From the NCBI GenBank assembly GCA_910579615.1, contig CAJTUA010000001.1, positions 1 to 64,000 on the forward strand: a stretch of 64,000 nt of DNA. Reading direction: 5' to 3'. Both the position numbers and the translations under genes were made by a program. The stretch is from an uncultured Lachnospiraceae bacterium (GTDB taxonomy: Bacteria; Bacillota; Clostridia; Lachnospirales; Lachnospiraceae). Shown here piece by piece: positions 61,630 through 64,000 of this stretch. Positions within the stretch are counted from its first letter, which is position 1; the number at the start of each line of letters is the position of its first letter. The notes beneath the pieces are model-generated. The model saw nothing but the letters and a program-made list of their open reading frames with translations. It did no database searches and was not told where the DNA came from.

Positions 61630-61827
61630 CTACATCTGCTTTCGCACAACTGCATATTCGTCATCCCTGCGGTAATACGGGCAGCTTTCCACCGTGCCGC
61701 GCAGGAAACGCCCCATCTCATCCTCGTCGAGATTCACCTCGCACACATAGTATTCATATTCTTCGTCATACCCATAATTCGCGCAGGAGTCACAGCTTGT
61801 ACGCGCTGGTTTTTTATGTTTTTCCAT
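61630..61827 (-). CDS. Small Cys-rich protein (DUF6472-like)
   Basis: A 65-residue acidic protein with CDSCANY and later CEVNL and CPYYRRDDE. Two CxxC-like spaced cysteines plus two more single cysteines suggest a metal site. It resembles a small family found in Clostridia (DUF6472). The start has AAGGAAG upstream; 8 more codons are open. Function unknown. It sits 26 bases before the GNAT gene, in the same transcript. Confidence 0.65.
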   Translation of the reverse strand: MEKHKKPARTSCDSCANYGYDEEYEYYVCEVNLDEDEMGRFLRGTVESCPYYRRDDEYAVVRKQM

Positions 61828-61924
61828 AAAAATCTTCCTTTTCGGCGTCATGTCGCCGCTTCTTTTGGCTACCTTACCCCACCGTCGAAAGCAAATGGGA
61901 TTGCAGTTGCCTTATTTCAAAATT

Positions 61925-63526
61925 TCAAAAATTCCCAAGCAGCCCCGAAATTCCCTCCCGCTCATAAATATCCCGGTAATACTCCACTTCTTCGCGGATT
62001 ATCTCATCAATCACCTGAATACCAAGCAGTTCCACCGGTGCCTTATCATCCGTCATAAGATAGCTGCCCGCCTCATACGGCATCAATTTTTCCGACTCCC
62101 GCGCAAACAGGTCGCGCAGCGCCCTATCTTCCACCAACGCACGGCCTTGCTCAAATTTTTCCCTCATATCTGCGGTATTTCCCGCAAAAAGCTCCCGGTT
62201 CGTCGTTCCCGGCACATCCACGGTATAGACATATGAGAAAACCTGTGCAATCGTGTCCGCAAGGTATTGGTTAATATTCCCCTCCCCGCTCGCTTTCATG
62301 TTCATATTGACAACCATGATGCCGTCTTCTTTCAGATGCATGCGCACCAGGGTAAAAAATTCAAACGAGGACATCTGGAAGGGAATCGTGATATCCTGGT
62401 AGGCATCCACCATAATCACATCATATTTTTCATCCACTGCGTTTAAAAATGCCCTGCCATCATAAGTGGCAACCGGCACATCCTCCGGAAGCCGGAAATA
62501 TTCCCGCGCAAGCTCCGTTATTGCCCGGTCAATTTCCACGCCCTGGATTTTGATATCACCAAAGTATTTCCGGCATTGTGTCGCGTAGGTTCCGGTTCCC
62601 ATCCCAAGTATCAAAAGATTGAAATCATCCTTTTGCGCAATGCCCGCCATTAGCGGTGCCGCCATCGCATAATCATAATACATCCCGGTCAGTCCGTCAT
62701 CCTTGACAAGCACGGACTGCACACCAAACAACACATTGGTTGAGAGAATCACGCGGCGGTCATCCTCCTTCACCTGCAGATAATTGTAGATGGACTCGCC
62801 CTCAAAAGTCAGGTCTTTCTCCCAGAACGCAAAGCTGTCCGAAGCTCCGAATATGCAGGCAATCACAAAAAGAAGCAGCACCACCGCGCAGCGCACCTTC
62901 CCCGCCGCACAGCTTGCGAAATAAACGACGGCGAGAAAAATCAGAATTCCCGCAAAAATCAGGAATGTCACCGAAGTCCCGACCGTGGGGATGGTCACAA
63001 AGGTTGGCATAAAGGTACCGATAATGCTGCCGATGGTATTTGCCGCGCCAAGGGTACCAACCACCTTCCCGGAATCCTCCAGTTTATCCACCGTATATTT
63101 TGCAAGCGACGGTGTGACAGTTCCGAGCAGAAAAAGCGGGAACACAAAAATAATCATGCACGCTGCAAATGCCGCCCAAATCAGGAAATTTGAGTTTACC
63201 GTAAAGATGAGCAGGGCGGAAACCCCAAGGATTACATATTTTCCGAGCAACGGAATCAGTGCAATCCATGCCGCCGCAATCAGCACTCTTGCATAGAGCT
63301 TGTCAGGGTTTGGGTCCTTGTCGGCGCTCTTGCCGCCAAAAATATTGCCAAGCGCCATCGCAATCATAATCGTGCCAATCACAATTGTCCAGACAATCTG
63401 CGAGGAGGAAAAATAGGGCGCCAACAGCCTGCTCGCGCCCAGTTCCACAGCCATCACACTCATGCCTGCAAAAAATTCCGTAAAATACAAAAAGAGTTTA
63501 TTCCTTAAAATCGGCCGTTCCTTCAT
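61925..63526 (-). CDS. Membrane-bound spermidine-synthase-like protein
   Basis: A 533-residue fusion protein. The N-terminal half has about eight membrane helices (ASRLLAPYFSSSQIVWTIVI at the start) of the type that precede spermidine-synthase-like domains. The C-terminal half (about 280-533) is a class I methyltransferase-like fold with LLILGMGTGTYATQC and the acidic VEIDRAI strand, then DVIMVDAYQDI where spermidine synthases place the catalytic aspartate. The AAAAGGAGG before the ATG fixes the start. The amine acceptor is not predictable. It follows the FprA-type flavoprotein gene by 34 bases. Confidence 0.8.
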   Translation of the reverse strand: MKERPILRNKLFLYFTEFFAGMSVMAVELGASRLLAPYFSSSQIVWTIVIGTIMIAMALGNIFGGKSADKDPNPDKLYARVLIAAAWIALIPLLGKYVILGVSALLIFTVNSNFLIWAAFAACMIIFVFPLFLLGTVTPSLAKYTVDKLEDSGKVVGTLGAANTIGSIIGTFMPTFVTIPTVGTSVTFLIFAGILIFLAVVYFASCAAGKVRCAVVLLLFVIACIFGASDSFAFWEKDLTFEGESIYNYLQVKEDDRRVILSTNVLFGVQSVLVKDDGLTGMYYDYAMAAPLMAGIAQKDDFNLLILGMGTGTYATQCRKYFGDIKIQGVEIDRAITELAREYFRLPEDVPVATYDGRAFLNAVDEKYDVIMVDAYQDITIPFQMSSFEFFTLVRMHLKEDGIMVVNMNMKASGEGNINQYLADTIAQVFSYVYTVDVPGTTNRELFAGNTADMREKFEQGRALVEDRALRDLFARESEKLMPYEAGSYLMTDDKAPVELLGIQVIDEIIREEVEYYRDIYEREGISGLLGNF

Positions 63527-63560
63527 TGCGCCTCCTTTTTCCTTTCCGTGTGACAAATCC

Positions 63561-64000
63561 TTATTTTTCCGGTCTTTCCGCCAGCATTTGCGCAAGCGCC
63601 TCGATATTTACCATGTCCGCCTTTTGCATTTTCCCTTTTACCGTGACGGTCTGACCGACAAATTCCATACCTGCAAGCTTTTCAAGTTCTGCTTTCATTT
63701 TTCCTGCTGCCATTGGTCCCCATGAACCATTTTCCATCAGTGCAACCTTTCGGTTCTGGAAATTTTTCGATGCCAGGCGGTAGAGAAGATTCTCCATACA
63801 AGGGAAGAGACCGCCGTCATAGGTCGCGCAGGCAAAGACGACCGTCCCATACCGGAACGCCTCGCAAACCGCATAGGACAAATCCGCGCCTGCAAGCGTC
63901 AGATGCTTTGCCGTCCCGCCCTTTTCGCGGATACATTCCGCAAGGTAAGCCGCCGCCGCATCGGTATTCCCATAGATGGAAGCAGAAAGCACCAAAACCC
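63561..64000 (-). CDS. FprA-family A-type flavoprotein, C-terminal part (cut by window end)
   Basis: Only the final 145 or so residues are in the window. They form a flavodoxin-like domain with SASIYGNTDAAAAYLAECI (FMN phosphate loop), FACATYDGGLFPCMENLLY, and MENGSWGPMAAGKM, which are typical of the C-terminus of A-type flavoproteins/flavo-diiron oxidases that reduce oxygen or nitric oxide. The N-terminal metallo-beta-lactamase-like di-iron domain would lie beyond 64000. The frame is open up to the last base, so no start is assigned. Confidence 0.85.
   Translation of the reverse strand, partial: VLVLSASIYGNTDAAAAYLAECIREKGGTAKHLTLAGADLSYAVCEAFRYGTVVFACATYDGGLFPCMENLLYRLASKNFQNRKVALMENGSWGPMAAGKMKAELEKLAGMEFVGQTVTVKGKMQKADMVNIEALAQMLAERPEK

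Noticed and set aside
1..64000. CRISPR arrays, tRNA, rRNA and origin-like repeats
   Set aside because: None with regular spacing or the expected folds was found by eye on either strand.

Overview
The window looks like chromosomal DNA of an endospore-forming Firmicute, most likely a clostridial gut bacterium of the Lachnospiraceae type. Evidence: strong Shine-Dalgarno sites, extended -10 promoters, a tig-clpP-clpX-lon-engB cluster, the dipicolinate synthase pair dpaAB, a T-box in front of thrS, and DUF4364 and SUKH/SUFU proteins. No tRNA, rRNA, CRISPR array or intact transposase was seen.

Region by region. 0.7-4 kb: a leucine-rich-repeat-like protein and a zinc-dependent phospholipase C family protein, with a compact cluster of dyads upstream of the latter. 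4.1-16.5 kb (minus strand): a sugar-type ABC transporter locus with two permeases, two very large lipoprotein binding proteins, a small membrane-anchored adaptor-like protein and no ATPase gene. Upstream lies an operon of a BlaI/MecI repressor, a BlaR1-like zinc peptidase fused to a solute-binding domain of the same kind as the transporter's, an AAA ATPase and a small nuclease-like protein. Nearly identical promoters carrying GTTTACA-N3-TGTAAAC dyads lie before both operons, so the repressor probably controls both. This is the strongest candidate for an undescribed system. 16.7-31 kb: housekeeping genes (malic enzyme, YtqA-like radical SAM protein, DUF4364, engB, lon, clpX, clpP, tig, glmM), a response-regulator/alarmone-synthetase fusion, and thrS with its T-box. 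31-39 kb: SUKH-LRR and SUFU proteins, a sigma factor with a membrane partner, a DUF2809 protein, an SGNH lipoprotein and a GH43 glycosidase.

39.3-51.7 kb: an AT-richer surface polysaccharide island, all on the minus strand. It holds an HpcH/HpaI-type aldolase, a polymerase-like membrane protein, a MurJ-type flippase, an initiating sugar transferase, glycosyltransferase-like proteins and neuD-neuB-neuA-like/SGNH-neuA-neuC. These encode de novo sialic acid synthesis, activation and probably O-acetyl editing. The NeuA-like/SGNH gene is split by a G10 tract; nine Gs would restore one frame, so it looks phase-variable.

52-56.7 kb: a helicase with five helicase-associated repeats, then about 1.7 kb of AT-rich gene-poor DNA containing two inverted copies of a 27-bp element and a decayed Rpn-type nuclease/transposase gene. 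56.7-64 kb: asnB, dpaB, dpaA, a possible small RNA, greA, a GNAT acetyltransferase, a small Cys-rich protein, a membrane spermidine-synthase-like protein and the C-terminal end of an FprA-type flavoprotein that runs off the window.
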